NCBI GenBank assembly: GCA_003215635.1
Contig: QCKC01000012.1
Location: 1-39,351, forward strand
Length of the DNA: 39,351 nucleotides
Direction of reading: 5' to 3'
Origin: Prochlorococcus sp. AG-409-J19
GTDB lineage: Bacteria > Cyanobacteriota > Cyanobacteriia > PCC-6307 > Cyanobiaceae
Shown: positions 10,008-17,639 of the stretch, in pieces
How the letters are laid out: the number at the start of each line of letters is the position of its first letter
How positions within the stretch are numbered: the stretch's first letter is position 1
Notes under the pieces: generated by a model
Seen by the model: only the letters and a program-made list of their open reading frames with translations
What the model was told of the DNA's origin: nothing
The model's database searches: none
Made by a program: the position numbers and the translations under genes

Positions 10008-10547
10008 ATGGAACAAACTATTACGAGTAAAAAATCTCAGCGGATAGGAAGAAGAGGATTAGAGAGACTTGATATGCTCCTACTTCTTATTGAATCCTTA
10101 GATCTAAATGCATCTGAAGCAATGATATGGATAGCTCACCAAGGAGGTCTTGATGAGCTATTTCCTAATCGTGTAGAACTTTGGAAAAGGCGATGTCACA
10201 ACCCACTAAGAAAGAGCACAAGAAGAGGATTGTTGCCTTCTTCTGAAACAGATGCTCTTATTAAACTTGTTTGTCTGATGGCTGACCGCTTATACCCATT
10301 AATACGTCAATTGCTCTCTTCAACAGAACCATCTAAAATCACGGCTGAAAGATGGCTATTACTTCGTAAACGTCTTATTGAACTAGTGGAGGAAAGGATG
10401 AATCCCAGAAAGGGGGCCGTTCAAAAACTTGTTAATTCTAATTCAAATGAAAAATACCTTGAGAATTTAGTATTGACACTTGCTCTCTCTTCTGGGGCTG
10501 GCGGTAACAGCAGACTAAGAGCTAGTTTACTTGATAATTTGCCTTAG
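10008..10547 (+). CDS. DUF3038 family protein
   Basis: A 179-residue soluble, mainly helical protein that I recognise as the cyanobacteria-restricted DUF3038 family. It has a basic N-terminus, an LxxLLLLIESLDLNASEAM helix, and a conserved central part with PNRVELWKRRCHNPLR and ADRLYPLIRQLLSS. Function is unknown. It is followed immediately by a DUF4335 gene (stop 10547, next ATG 10561), a pairing commonly seen in cyanobacteria (family knowledge). The tight spacing suggests one transcript and a shared job. There are no membrane segments or signal peptide. Confidence 0.82.
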   Translation: MEQTITSKKSQRIGRRGLERLDMLLLLIESLDLNASEAMIWIAHQGGLDELFPNRVELWKRRCHNPLRKSTRRGLLPSSETDALIKLVCLMADRLYPLIRQLLSSTEPSKITAERWLLLRKRLIELVEERMNPRKGAVQKLVNSNSNEKYLENLVLTLALSSGAGGNSRLRASLLDNLP

Positions 10548-10560
10548 CTATAAATTTCTC

Positions 10561-11154
10561 ATGAAACAATCTATTAGATACAACTACACTTCTGTAAGAC
10601 TTGAAATTGATGGTCTTCCCGATTTATCTATAGGTCAATTAGGTGAATCAATAGGCATTATTTCATCTTGGAGACTAGAGATAGTCGGATTAACACAATT
10701 GGAAGGAAAAAGAGATCATCTAGAGACTCTTATGCAAGTAGTTATTCCATATGCCAGACATCTTGTTTCGAACGTTAGGCAAACATTTGGAACTTCTACA
10801 AGTTCTGTTCAAATTTATCCTCTTACAGATGGACATAAATTATATCTTCGGAGTAGCAAACCAGATATCCAACCTATGACATTAAAGTTGGATGATGCGC
10901 AATTGACAGACCTTGTTAGATGTCTTGACTCTCTCCGCATGGACACAAGGGTAATAGTACATTGGGCAATTCCAGAAGATGTTCCTTTGCAAAGGCATCA
11001 ACTAGAAGATAAATCACCCATTCTTGAATCTATTACTCCCCCTGCTTTGGGAAGTCTCTTGTTTTTGACATTTGCTTTGCTTTTAATTCTTTTGCCGGCA
11101 CCAAGGATTAATCCACCACTTATTGAGCCTTTGCCAGATAAATCAAAAATATAG
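10561..11154 (+). CDS. DUF4335 family protein with C-terminal membrane anchor
   Basis: A 197-residue protein of the cyanobacterial DUF4335 family. The N-terminal 130 residues are soluble, beginning MKQSIRYNYTSVRLEIDGLP, and include the LQLEGKRDHLETL-like helix and a beta-rich part (SVQIYPLTDGHKLYLRS). One strong hydrophobic segment near 163-183 (LGSLLFLTFALLLILLPAP) should anchor it in a membrane, followed by a short proline-rich tail. A frame opens upstream at 10531, but the ATG at 10561 falls just after the stop of the DUF3038 gene and matches the family start. Role unknown; likely a partner of the DUF3038 protein. Confidence 0.82.
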   Translation: MKQSIRYNYTSVRLEIDGLPDLSIGQLGESIGIISSWRLEIVGLTQLEGKRDHLETLMQVVIPYARHLVSNVRQTFGTSTSSVQIYPLTDGHKLYLRSSKPDIQPMTLKLDDAQLTDLVRCLDSLRMDTRVIVHWAIPEDVPLQRHQLEDKSPILESITPPALGSLLFLTFALLLILLPAPRINPPLIEPLPDKSKI

Positions 11155-11348
11155 ACTATAGGACTTGCTAACTCAAGTGATTAAAATATAATTTTGGGTA
11201 GGTTGATTAAAAAAGGGCTAAATGCACCATCTTCAATTGAACACTCTTTACATTATTACGTTGCCAAATATACATCTAACTTTTATCTCATCTGATATTC
11301 GTTTAAGGAAATGATAATTCTTCTATCTATTCTCAAGCAATTCTAGAT

Positions 11349-11723
11349 ATGTCAAAGGCTTATAAAAGAGAATCATCAACTAATCGTAGGGTTTTTAGCA
11401 GGCGTGGCGGACTTCTTAGCAAAGGAGCTATCAAGGAATCATTTGAAATATTCTTCTTATTTATATTAGGGATTGCAACTCTTACATTTATAAACTGGTT
11501 GCCTCAGTCGCTTGATTGGGAAGTATTATTTGATGAAACTATCTCGGATTTATTGGAAGGTTTTTCTGCACTTTTTAGGGCTTTCTTGACTATAGGAGGT
11601 TTCCTTCTGTCTAGTGCATTAGCCTTCTTAGGAATTTTATTGATTATTGCGGCATTATGGAGATTCATCAGATTGATCTATTTTTTGAAATTTGGTAGCA
11701 CGAAATATAAAAATATAAGATGA
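11349..11723 (+). CDS. Small membrane protein, unknown
   Basis: A 124-residue protein I do not recognise beyond being of picocyanobacterial type. The first 28 residues are strongly basic and hydrophilic (KRESSTNRRVFSRRGG). Two hydrophobic segments follow, at about 31-50 (FEIFFLFILGIATLTFI) and 76-105 (a long one rich in Leu, Phe and Gly). The tail is short and basic. The ATG at 11349 is preceded by 194 bases without an obvious gene. It lies 47 bases before the aldo/keto reductase gene on the same strand and could share its transcript. Confidence 0.65.
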   Translation: MSKAYKRESSTNRRVFSRRGGLLSKGAIKESFEIFFLFILGIATLTFINWLPQSLDWEVLFDETISDLLEGFSALFRAFLTIGGFLLSSALAFLGILLIIAALWRFIRLIYFLKFGSTKYKNIR

Positions 11724-11770
11724 AACGAATATTATTTTTAAAATTATATGCTTGGCTATAAAATAAATAT

Positions 11771-12649
11771 ATGAGTAAATCAATGCCTATTGCTATCGGT
11801 ACAGCACAATTTGGAATGAAATATGGTGTAACTAATACTAATCAACCGCTCTCCGATATAGAAATATTGTCAATCCTACAAATATGTAGAGACAATTGCA
11901 TTGATCATATTGATACTGCGATGTCTTATGGAAATGCAGAGGATCGACTTGGCCAAATAGAGCTTCAGGAACATTTTCATATAGATACTAAGATTACCTT
12001 AGATAAATCATTAATCAGGCAAGACTATTTACAAAATCAGTTGATAGAATCACTCCAAAGACTTAATTTGAATACTATAGATACTCTTTATATTCATAAT
12101 CCCTCATCTTTATTTGATGTTGATTTGACTCCTTTGTTTGAATGGCTTTCTAAAGTTCGTGAGCAAAAATTAATTAGGTTTATAGGTTTATCTATATACG
12201 ATGAATGGGAAATAGATCTTTTTCCGAGTTTTCTGGTAGATAAGGTTCAATTACCCTTATCTATTTATGATCAACGACATTTACAAAATGGCCTTATCCC
12301 AAAGTTGAAACGATTAGGTAAAAAAGTCGTTGCCCGTAGTATTTTCCTTCAAGGCTTGTTGCTTACAGAACCAAAACAATGGCCCATATTAAATAACAGC
12401 AGGCTTATATACCACCATAGAAAGTTTTTTGATCTTCTTCTAGACAATAATATCTCTCCTTTAGAAGCTGCCTTAGTCTTCACCTTAAGGAACGAACTCA
12501 TTGACTTATCTGTGATTGGCATATCTAGCATTGCTGAACTAGAACAAATTATTAAAGTTGTTAATTCCCAGAATCAAAATTTGCCATTTATTTCATATCC
12601 TGATTGGAGTTGGCATAAAAGGAACGAAATAGATCCAAGATGTTGGTAA
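11771..12649 (+). CDS. Aldo/keto reductase family protein
   Basis: A 292-residue NADPH-dependent oxidoreductase-type TIM barrel. The likely catalytic tetrad is visible: Asp48 and Tyr53 in HIDTAMSYGNAE, Lys74 in DTKITLD and His109 in DTLYIHNP. VIGISSIAELEQI near the C-terminus corresponds to the phosphate-binding end of the cofactor site. Wording such as IGTAQFGMKYGVTN is typical of the subgroup often found near cell-surface sugar genes, but no such genes are seen here. The substrate cannot be predicted. It is the last recognisable enzyme before a 6-kb stretch of small unknown genes. Confidence 0.9.
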   Translation: MSKSMPIAIGTAQFGMKYGVTNTNQPLSDIEILSILQICRDNCIDHIDTAMSYGNAEDRLGQIELQEHFHIDTKITLDKSLIRQDYLQNQLIESLQRLNLNTIDTLYIHNPSSLFDVDLTPLFEWLSKVREQKLIRFIGLSIYDEWEIDLFPSFLVDKVQLPLSIYDQRHLQNGLIPKLKRLGKKVVARSIFLQGLLLTEPKQWPILNNSRLIYHHRKFFDLLLDNNISPLEAALVFTLRNELIDLSVIGISSIAELEQIIKVVNSQNQNLPFISYPDWSWHKRNEIDPRCW

Positions 12650-12735
12650 ATTAGCTTTGAATTCTATTTTTGCCTTTATTTATCTAACTAATATTTTTAT
12701 ATAATTTGGAATAATTTATGGATAATCATCCGCTT

Positions 12736-12945
12736 CTAGTTTTTACTCTTTTTGGGTTTACGTGTTTTTTTGGGTTCTAATATTTCTAGTAAATCTTCCA
12801 TTTGAGTCATTACTGTTTTTATTTGATCTGGTTCTGGAAGAGTTTGTTCTTCTGTCACACCTGCATGAATCCCTCTTAGGTCTTTTCGGAGTTGCTTTAA
12901 CTGTGCTGTAACAATTTCCCTTTTCTCATTTTTAGTTAGCGCCAT
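12736..12945 (-). CDS. Small charged hypothetical protein
   Basis: A 69-residue hydrophilic protein that I do not recognise. It starts MALTKNEKREIVTAQLKQLRKDLRG, predicted helical, has a central acidic helix (IKTVMTQMEDLLEILEP) and ends in a lysine-rich tail (KKTRKPKKSKN). The pattern suggests a short coiled coil or a nucleic acid or protein binding peptide, but nothing more specific. A good sigma70-like promoter sits upstream at 12971-12999. It converges on the aldo/keto reductase gene with 86 bases between. Confidence 0.6.
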   Translation of the reverse strand: MALTKNEKREIVTAQLKQLRKDLRGIHAGVTEEQTLPEPDQIKTVMTQMEDLLEILEPKKTRKPKKSKN

Positions 12946-12970
12946 TTCGTAAATTTATGCAAACTCTATT

Positions 12971-12999
12971 CTAATATGATGAGTTTTGAATTTGGTCAA
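12971..12999 (-). promoter_or_regulatory. Probable sigma70-type promoter
   Basis: Read on the minus strand, TTGACC (12999-12994) and TATTAG (12976-12971) are separated by exactly 17 bases. The -10 box ends 25 bases before the ATG at 12945, so the leader would be short. It is assigned by sequence match only. Confidence 0.5.
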
Positions 13000-13164
13000 T
13001 TTTGATCATGTTGACACCTTTGGGATTGATTTGAACTAATTTTTAGTTGTACGGTTTAGATCCATGGTCTTTTGAGTGGATATTATTAGGGCTCAAAAGC
13101 GATTTGGAATTTATCAATCAATTACTAGCCAAACTCGGTAGGCCTTGTTAATAACTTTATAGAC

Positions 13165-13470
13165 TTAGCTGTAGTAATAAGCGATTTCTGCTGCCTTTAA
13201 ACCTTCCCAACCAGCTTCTATTAATCTCTGATTTAAAGTCTCACGATCATAATGTCTTACTCCGGTGCTGATTACTTTTTTTCTCATTGCAACTCTGACT
13301 CGGCATATCCTCGCAGCTTCCTTTTCCATTACTTCTTGGTAAAAGATCACCATTTCCTTTGGAAGTGGTGATCCATTGAGGTCTATGCCGTCAGAGATAG
13401 CTCTATCAATAGAAGCAGGTGTGTCGATTGGTTCGTTTCCATCGATTATTTCAAGCGCAGAGGAGTCCAT
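13165..13470 (-). CDS. Conserved hypothetical protein
   Basis: A 101-residue protein from the ATG at 13470; an in-frame GTG at 13503 would add 11 residues. I do not know the family. The N-terminus is acidic (SSALEIIDGNEPIDTP). From about residue 45 there is a well-ordered helical region with LPKEMVIFYQEVMEKEAARICRV, then RVAMRKKVISTGVRHYDRETLNQRLIEAGW, and it ends with AAEIAYYYS. The composition and even helix pattern look like a real, conserved soluble protein rather than a chance frame. It stands alone on the minus strand with no cotranscribed neighbour. Confidence 0.65.
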   Translation of the reverse strand: MDSSALEIIDGNEPIDTPASIDRAISDGIDLNGSPLPKEMVIFYQEVMEKEAARICRVRVAMRKKVISTGVRHYDRETLNQRLIEAGWEGLKAAEIAYYYS

Positions 13471-13977
13471 GCTTTTACTGAGTGTTTTAAGTGGGAAACT
13501 CACTTGAGCATATTCATCAAACCTTAAAATGTGAATACCTATGAAGATAGTTAAATAATTGGCTCCTATACGTCAATGAATCATGATCCCACAAGTCCAG
13601 TTCGGAGGCAAGATCTGAGGATGAATTAAATCTTCTGCAACTTAAACACGGATATTTCTTCTTTCATTTTAGGTTGCAACCCCTGGACTAAATCAGAGGA
13701 TTGTGGGTTGTTGGTTAGATGGTTTATTTGAGAAAATATTTGCGTACATCATTCCTCTACTAGACCATTCCTAGTAATAGAGCCCTGCGTGACCTGTCCA
13801 ACTATTTCCAATAAGGAATCTTCAGCATCTTTTTGATAATCATTATTTGCCTAGAAGGAGGTAATCATTCATTTACTCTGCTGGAGTCCTAATTAGTGCT
13901 CGTTTTATCCAAATAGATTAGGTTTAACTTATAAGCTGCTTATTTGAGCTTTTAAATTATTGGGTAATATAGTTGAC
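13471..13977. other. 507-base stretch without a confident gene
   Basis: No clear gene. On the plus strand 13576-13629 is a 17-codon ATG frame, and a longer frame without a start codon ends near 13700. On the minus strand a frame of about 32 codons with protein-like composition ends at 13749 but lacks a start; an ATG mini-ORF at 13872 enters it in another frame. A perfect AAGGAGG at 13855-13861 (plus) has no start codon after it. The stretch may hold decayed or non-coding RNA genes. Confidence 0.4.
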
Positions 13978-14136
13978 TTAGGGAGTCTGTAAATTGTGTC
14001 TAAAGGCTTTTAGATCCTCTCTCAGCCACTTCGGTCTGCTGTTTTTTGGTGTACGCCATGCAAGACATAAAAGGGCTTTAATTGCATCCCTTTTTCTTGG
14101 GTTTGTACAATAGTTTTTGGGCTTAGATTTCTTCAT
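13978..14136 (-). CDS. Basic 52-residue microprotein
   Basis: A small frame from ATG 14136 to TAA 13978, preceded by GAGGG five bases upstream. The product is strongly basic: it starts MKKSKPKNYCTNPRKRD, then has a short helical hydrophobic piece (AIKALLCLAWR), then TPKNSRPKWLREDLKAF. It contains two cysteines but no paired CxxC motif. Arginine and lysine content suggests nucleic acid or membrane surface binding (inference only). It begins 20 bases after the stop of the 48-residue membrane microprotein gene, so the two are probably cotranscribed. I do not recognise it. The evidence is the ribosome binding site, spacing and coding-like composition. Confidence 0.5.
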   Translation of the reverse strand: MKKSKPKNYCTNPRKRDAIKALLCLAWRTPKNSRPKWLREDLKAFRHNLQTP

Positions 14137-14156
14137 AATGCCCTCTTAGAAGTTTT

Positions 14157-14303
14157 CTAATTAAGCTTTGTTTTAGGATTGAATGCCGAGATTGTTTCTT
14201 TAAATATCTCCCTCAGTCCGATTAAAGTAAGAGCAACTAGCATTACGCCTACAACTCCTGGGAGAGATTGATGTATTAGGTCTGAAAATTGCTGGAAATT
14301 CAT
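14157..14303 (-). CDS. 48-residue single-span membrane microprotein
   Basis: The ATG at 14303 is preceded by a perfect AGGAGG (14308-14313 on the minus strand), one of the strongest ribosome binding sites in the window. The protein has an amphipathic start (MNFQQFSDLIHQ), one hydrophobic span at about 14-30 (LPGVVGVMLVALTLIGL) and a polar tail (REIFKETISAFNPKTKLN). This is the layout of small thylakoid subunits, but it does not match PetM, PetG, PsbM, PsbX, PsbY, PsaI or PsaM as I know them. It is followed by a basic 52-residue frame and is likely the first gene of a two-gene unit. Function unknown. Confidence 0.62.
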   Translation of the reverse strand: MNFQQFSDLIHQSLPGVVGVMLVALTLIGLREIFKETISAFNPKTKLN

Positions 14304-14346
14304 AGAACCTCCTGGTGATTGAGTAATGAATGTCTTGATTTAGCCT

Positions 14347-14372
14347 GTAGTTAGGCATTTGAACCTGACTAC
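14347..14372. other. Imperfect hairpin upstream of microprotein gene
   Basis: GTAGTTAGG and CCTGACTAC form a 9-base stem (one G-U pair) around an 8-base loop. It lies 44 bases before the ATG at 14303. It has no U-run on the minus strand, so an mRNA leader structure is as likely as a terminator. Confidence 0.3.
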
Positions 14373-14529
14373 ATACTTTATTAATACATCGATAGGACCT
14401 GGCTGTCTATAAGGATAATCACCCAATAATACTAATTGTTATTATGGCTGTTTACTCTTACTTGTAGATAATTCCTTCTTTATTCTCATAGGTTTTCGTC
14501 AATTAAATCTCATAGCAATGTTGTTTCTG

Positions 14530-14814
14530 CTAACCAATGAATCTTAGAGAACATTCATGATGAAGATAAGGAGCTGCTGATTTCTCTACTAACGTTCGAA
14601 GTGCTTCTCTTTCCTTTTTGATTGCCCTAAGAGTTCGTTGATTTGAACTCCTTTTTAAATCCTCTAATTTTTTCAATTGAATTTTCGCAGAAACGAGATC
14701 CTTACAGTAAATATATATATCTTCCAAGTTAACTTGGAATAAGATCCCTGTCATAGTTTGAAAAATGGAGATTGTCCCCCCTCTTTGACTTGTAAATAAG
14801 GCCTTTCCTGTCAT
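14530..14814 (-). CDS. Small coiled-coil hypothetical protein
   Basis: The frame from ATG 14814 encodes 94 residues; a second ATG at 14754 would give 74 residues and may be the true start, since the first 20 residues look unstructured. From there the protein reads MTGILFQVNLEDIYIYCKDLV, then a heptad-like helix rich in Lys, Glu and Leu (AKIQLKKLEDLKR, RTLRAIKKEREALRTLVEK), ending in APYLHHECSLRF. The His-His-x-Cys near the end could bind a metal, but this is speculative. No family recognised and no good ribosome binding site at either start. Confidence 0.55.
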   Translation of the reverse strand: MTGKALFTSQRGGTISIFQTMTGILFQVNLEDIYIYCKDLVSAKIQLKKLEDLKRSSNQRTLRAIKKEREALRTLVEKSAAPYLHHECSLRFIG

Positions 14815-15168
14815 GATTGGGCTAAATAGTCGTTTTTATATTTTAAATTGTAGAAATCTCCTTATAATTATTGAGAGATTGTCCCAATGTAGATGTTGTA
14901 TGGATTATTAATTGTGTCCATTTAGGAATTAAGCTCAGTTAAAATACTTAAGTGATGCATGAGATGACAATATCGTGGTTGATCGTTCTAAGTTACTACA
15001 TAATTGAAAATATCTTAAAAGTTGTCATATGATTAATTATGAATATTTATTTACTTCATTTCTTTTTTAAGAAAACTGTGTATTGAATGGTTTGATATGG
15101 AAATAGCAATGAAAAGTGTATAAAGATATATATATAAATATTTTGTTATCAAAGTGTTCTGTAACGTA
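14815..15168. other. 354-base spacer with no gene seen
   Basis: Very AT-rich. All frames are broken into pieces of ten codons or so on the plus strand, and I found no minus-strand start followed by an open frame. An AAGGAGA at about 14861-14867 (minus strand) is not followed by a start codon. No tRNA-like fold or strong terminator was seen. Confidence 0.5.
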
Positions 15169-15579
15169 CTAAATATCTCCTCCATTGCAGTATCTATTGG
15201 CTATCGCTACAACTACGGACTCAGAAATTGATTCTGAACTGGACATTTTGCTCTTTACCAACTTGCGAGAATGCAAGACACAGTGGTTGTGATGTATAGA
15301 TTGTTTCACTATGGGGTAGCAATAAGACAGAGCAATAATGACTAATGCCGTGTATTGCAGAGGCTTTTTATTCTTGGCAAAGCCTTGTTTAAATGTTTTT
15401 CTTTGCTTAAGAAAAACCCGTAGCCAGGAGTCAGGTAGCCCAAGTTGAACGAAGAAGATTTCTATCCATAGGGGTAGTTTTGGAGTATCTTTCTTGCCTG
15501 TCCGTCCTTCGAATCCTTTGCGCACGCTCCTTTCCTGAGATTTGCCGAGGGTTTGGGCGTTTTGCAGTTCGTCACTCAT
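15169..15579 (-). CDS. Hypothetical protein with one membrane span
   Basis: Translation from ATG 15579 gives 136 residues; a TTG at 15603 would extend it by 8. The N-terminal third is hydrophilic and basic (GKSQERSVRKGFEGRTGKK). Then comes a segment resembling a membrane-surface helix (LPLWIEIFFVQLGLPDSWLRV). A second basic patch (KQRKTFKQGFAKNKK) precedes a hydrophobic span near residues 75-90 (YTALVIIALSYCYPIV). The tail has HHNHC and is serine-rich. It is not a family I know, and GC content appears a little higher than in the adjoining spacers. It may be strain-specific. Confidence 0.45.
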   Translation of the reverse strand: MSDELQNAQTLGKSQERSVRKGFEGRTGKKDTPKLPLWIEIFFVQLGLPDSWLRVFLKQRKTFKQGFAKNKKPLQYTALVIIALSYCYPIVKQSIHHNHCVLHSRKLVKSKMSSSESISESVVVAIANRYCNGGDI

Positions 15580-15835
15580 ACGGCTGGATTGTATTCCCGA
15601 CAATATATAAGGTAACCTTTTGAAAGGCCCTACTCAAATGTTAATTGATTTTCTATTGTCTTCTGAACTAGCCAATATTTGACTTATCTCTCTTCTCACT
15701 TACTACTTTCAGTAATTATAATCTTGTACATCACTAGTTTTTGGCTCACTCTCCTAAGAGTGTTTATAACTTTTGATTACTATTGGAAAATGATGGCAAT
15801 GGGGTTTTATAATAAAAAATCGATTCTATTATTTT

Positions 15836-16003
15836 ATGAAGGAAGATACTCCTGCTACTAATTTCATTTTATTTTGCATAGTTTCTGTTATACTCTTTTT
15901 AGAATCAATATATACCTTAATACTTTTATTAAATAAGGGCATTTATAGAAAACAGATATTATCTACAAATTCTAAGTTGGGATTTGACATTGTTATTAGA
16001 TAA
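15836..16003 (+). CDS. Possible 55-residue membrane microprotein
   Basis: The ATG at 15836 opens a 55-codon frame with a short acidic start (MKEDTPATN), one long hydrophobic stretch at about 9-33 (FILFCIVSVILFLESIYTLI) and a basic tail (KGIYRKQ). No ribosome binding site is evident and the region is AT-rich, where hydrophobic chance frames are common. It lies 93 bases upstream of another small membrane protein gene on the same strand. Confidence 0.3.
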   Translation: MKEDTPATNFILFCIVSVILFLESIYTLILLLNKGIYRKQILSTNSKLGFDIVIR

Positions 16004-16096
16004 AAAAATTTAAATCCAATCTCAATCTCCATATTCAGATTTTCTAACTAAATTGCATTCCGTTCAATTAATAACCCCTACATCCAAGCTAAACCC

Positions 16097-16420
16097 ATGG
16101 ACTACAAATTATCTAAACTAAAAGTTGTCTCATCATCGTCTATTTGGCTCTCCTTTACTCTTAATCTTATTCCCGGACTTGGCACAGGTTATTTATATCA
16201 ACGTAGATGGAAAGCGTATTGGCTGACGCTAATCTCCTCTTTAGGATGCTCGTCTATTTTTTTGTATTTGAATTCTCAAGTAGACCTTAATGATCCTGTT
16301 TCGAAATCATTTGACAATCTGAATCTAATTGGATTATTATCTATTTGTATAATTACAGCTTTCGAATCAGCTCTTAGTGTGAGAAGTGCAAGAAAGAAAT
16401 TGAAGGCATCCGAGAATTAA
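16097..16420 (+). CDS. Small membrane protein, TM2-like layout
   Basis: A 107-residue protein with three hydrophobic segments: about 14-32 (IWLSFTLNLIPGLGTGYLY), 40-58 (AYWLTLISSLGCSSIFLYL) and 75-93 (LIGLLSICIITAFESAL). The PGLGTGYLYQRRWKAYW turn resembles the conserved glycine-rich hairpin of TM2-type and related small membrane proteins, whose function is not settled. It ends with a basic tail (RSARKKLKASEN). The ATG is at 16097. It converges on the CxxC protein gene with only 8 bases between stops. Confidence 0.68.
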   Translation: MDYKLSKLKVVSSSSIWLSFTLNLIPGLGTGYLYQRRWKAYWLTLISSLGCSSIFLYLNSQVDLNDPVSKSFDNLNLIGLLSICIITAFESALSVRSARKKLKASEN

Positions 16421-16428
16421 ATCTTCAG

Positions 16429-16731
16429 TTAATGTTCCTCTTTTTTCGAAACTACTTTCCCTTCATCCGAATTTGCAGATTCGTTAAGGGTAGTTATTTC
16501 ATCGCCTAAATCCCCGTCCTGTTTTTGTGCTGGGCTGCTGTAGGAATCAAGGGTTTTAATCATGTTTTGTTCTCTATCATCAGTTTTAACTTTAGTAGTA
16601 GTTGAAACTGGTCCTTTCATACCAGTTTCACAGTATCTACAGGTATCAGAATCTAGGCCAAAAAGGTTAAGTGAAAATGAATTTAAGCATTTGACACAGT
16701 TTCTTTCTTCAGGTTCTGGTATGTCCATCAT
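16429..16731 (-). CDS. Hypothetical protein with zinc-ribbon-like CxxC pair
   Basis: A 100-residue protein. The N-terminal 40 residues contain two CxxC pairs, NCVKCLNSFSLN and TCRYCETG, separated by about 14 residues, as in small zinc ribbons. The remaining 60 residues are highly polar and look disordered (TKVKTDDREQNM, then an acidic Ser/Asp/Glu/Lys tail ending KKEEH). Tandem ATGs at 16731 and 16728 give equivalent starts. A role in binding nucleic acid or protein through the zinc site is possible but not shown. Family not recognised. Confidence 0.6.
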   Translation of the reverse strand: MMDIPEPEERNCVKCLNSFSLNLFGLDSDTCRYCETGMKGPVSTTTKVKTDDREQNMIKTLDSYSSPAQKQDGDLGDEITTLNESANSDEGKVVSKKEEH

Positions 16732-16853
16732 AAATTCATATTTTACTTATTTTATATCATCATAATTTGCTGTGTGGGTATAGAAAGGATCTCGAAACAA
16801 ATAACATAATTACTATACATAAAACTTAAGAAAATCCTTACTTATGTCAACTA

Positions 16854-17060
16854 TTATAATTTCATATTAGATCCTTGTTTCAATTGGAGATGCCTTTTTA
16901 CTATCAACAACCTTAGGCTTTTTGGCCATTTAGCTAATGCTGCAGTGATTTTTTCGTCATTGAGATACTTTCTTATAAAGAAAAGAGATTCATTTTGTGA
17001 TGATCTAAATACTTCTTTGATGTTTTCATTAAAGTATTCTAGTAATTTTTCTTCGTTCAT
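16854..17060 (-). CDS. Small helical hypothetical protein
   Basis: A 68-residue soluble protein starting MNEEKLLEYFNENIKEVFRSSQ, with a predicted all-helical fold: an acidic first half, then a basic second half (KWPKSLRLLIVKRHLQLKQ). No cysteines, no membrane span and no motif I recognise. It is transcribed divergently from the gene at 17277, with 216 bases between. Evidence is the open frame and its charged, helical composition. Confidence 0.5.
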   Translation of the reverse strand: MNEEKLLEYFNENIKEVFRSSQNESLFFIRKYLNDEKITAALAKWPKSLRLLIVKRHLQLKQGSNMKL

Positions 17061-17217
17061 TTTTTGATCTTGTTTAGCTTTAAGTTAGATTAAACTAGTA
17101 CTTTATTGCTCAGATCTCTGAACTGGTAACAATTATTCTTCTAAAGTAGCACCTCGTGAATTCCTTATATGTTCTTCCTATTATAATTAATCTGATTAAC
17201 TATTTTTCGTAACCATC

Positions 17218-17247
17218 TTGCTCGATACCTTGCTTTTAGTATATTAT
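17218..17247 (+). promoter_or_regulatory. Possible promoter for the gene at 17277
   Basis: TTGCTC (17218-17223) and TATTAT (17242-17247) are separated by 18 bases, and the -10 box ends 29 bases before the ATG. The -35 match is partial. Confidence 0.35.
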
Positions 17248-17276
17248 ATACATGATTATATCCTAGCTTACAGTCA

Positions 17277-17546
17277 ATGCCTAAACGAAGGAGAAAATTA
17301 AGTCCTGAACTAGAAAAAAAGATAGGTTATATAAAGAAGGACGTTGAACTTGTTGTAGCCAAAATAAACGATATCGATGAAGAAGAGCTTCAATTAGAAT
17401 TTCAGCAAGCATTTGAGCCAGTAAAGCTTGCCTATGGATATTTGAGACTTCAATATGATGAAACAGGTTTCACTGAAGAAACTGAGACCGCCCTTTCAAA
17501 TTATCAAAAGCTTTTAGATAAATTTCGCCTTGAATACGAAGTTTGA
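17277..17546 (+). CDS. Small charged helical protein
   Basis: An 89-residue hydrophilic protein, unrecognised. It begins with a basic patch (MPKRRRKLSPELEKKIGYIKK), continues with an acidic helix (VAKINDIDEEELQLEFQQAF), and has tyrosine-containing helices (LAYGYLRLQYDETGFTEE). The composition suggests a stable coiled coil or helical bundle. The ATG at 17277 fits a promoter-like sequence upstream. It is followed 93 bases later by a gene for an exported or anchored small protein on the same strand. Confidence 0.6.
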   Translation: MPKRRRKLSPELEKKIGYIKKDVELVVAKINDIDEEELQLEFQQAFEPVKLAYGYLRLQYDETGFTEETETALSNYQKLLDKFRLEYEV

Positions 17547-17639
17547 CTATGAGATAAATTATACGTCTACTCTAAGATAATTTTATGTTTAGTTTGTTTG
17601 TTAAGATCATTTGAGCTTACACAATTCTGAATTATTTAC

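Noticed and set aside
11222..11314. 30-codon ATG frame in the spacer before the gene at 11349
   Set aside because: No ribosome binding site and composition typical of AT-rich non-coding DNA.
13576..13700. Plus-strand 17-codon ATG frame and an overlapping startless frame with protein-like composition
   Set aside because: The ATG frame is too short and the longer frame has no start codon; joining them needs an unsupported frameshift.
13855..13861. Perfect AAGGAGG on the plus strand
   Set aside because: No ATG, GTG or TTG follows within usable distance before a stop codon, so it is not assigned to a gene.
15679..15861. 60-codon TTG-initiated hydrophobic frame on the plus strand
   Set aside because: TTG start, no ribosome binding site, AT-rich DNA where hydrophobic frames arise by chance; the 55-codon ATG frame at 15836 that overlaps it is a slightly better candidate.
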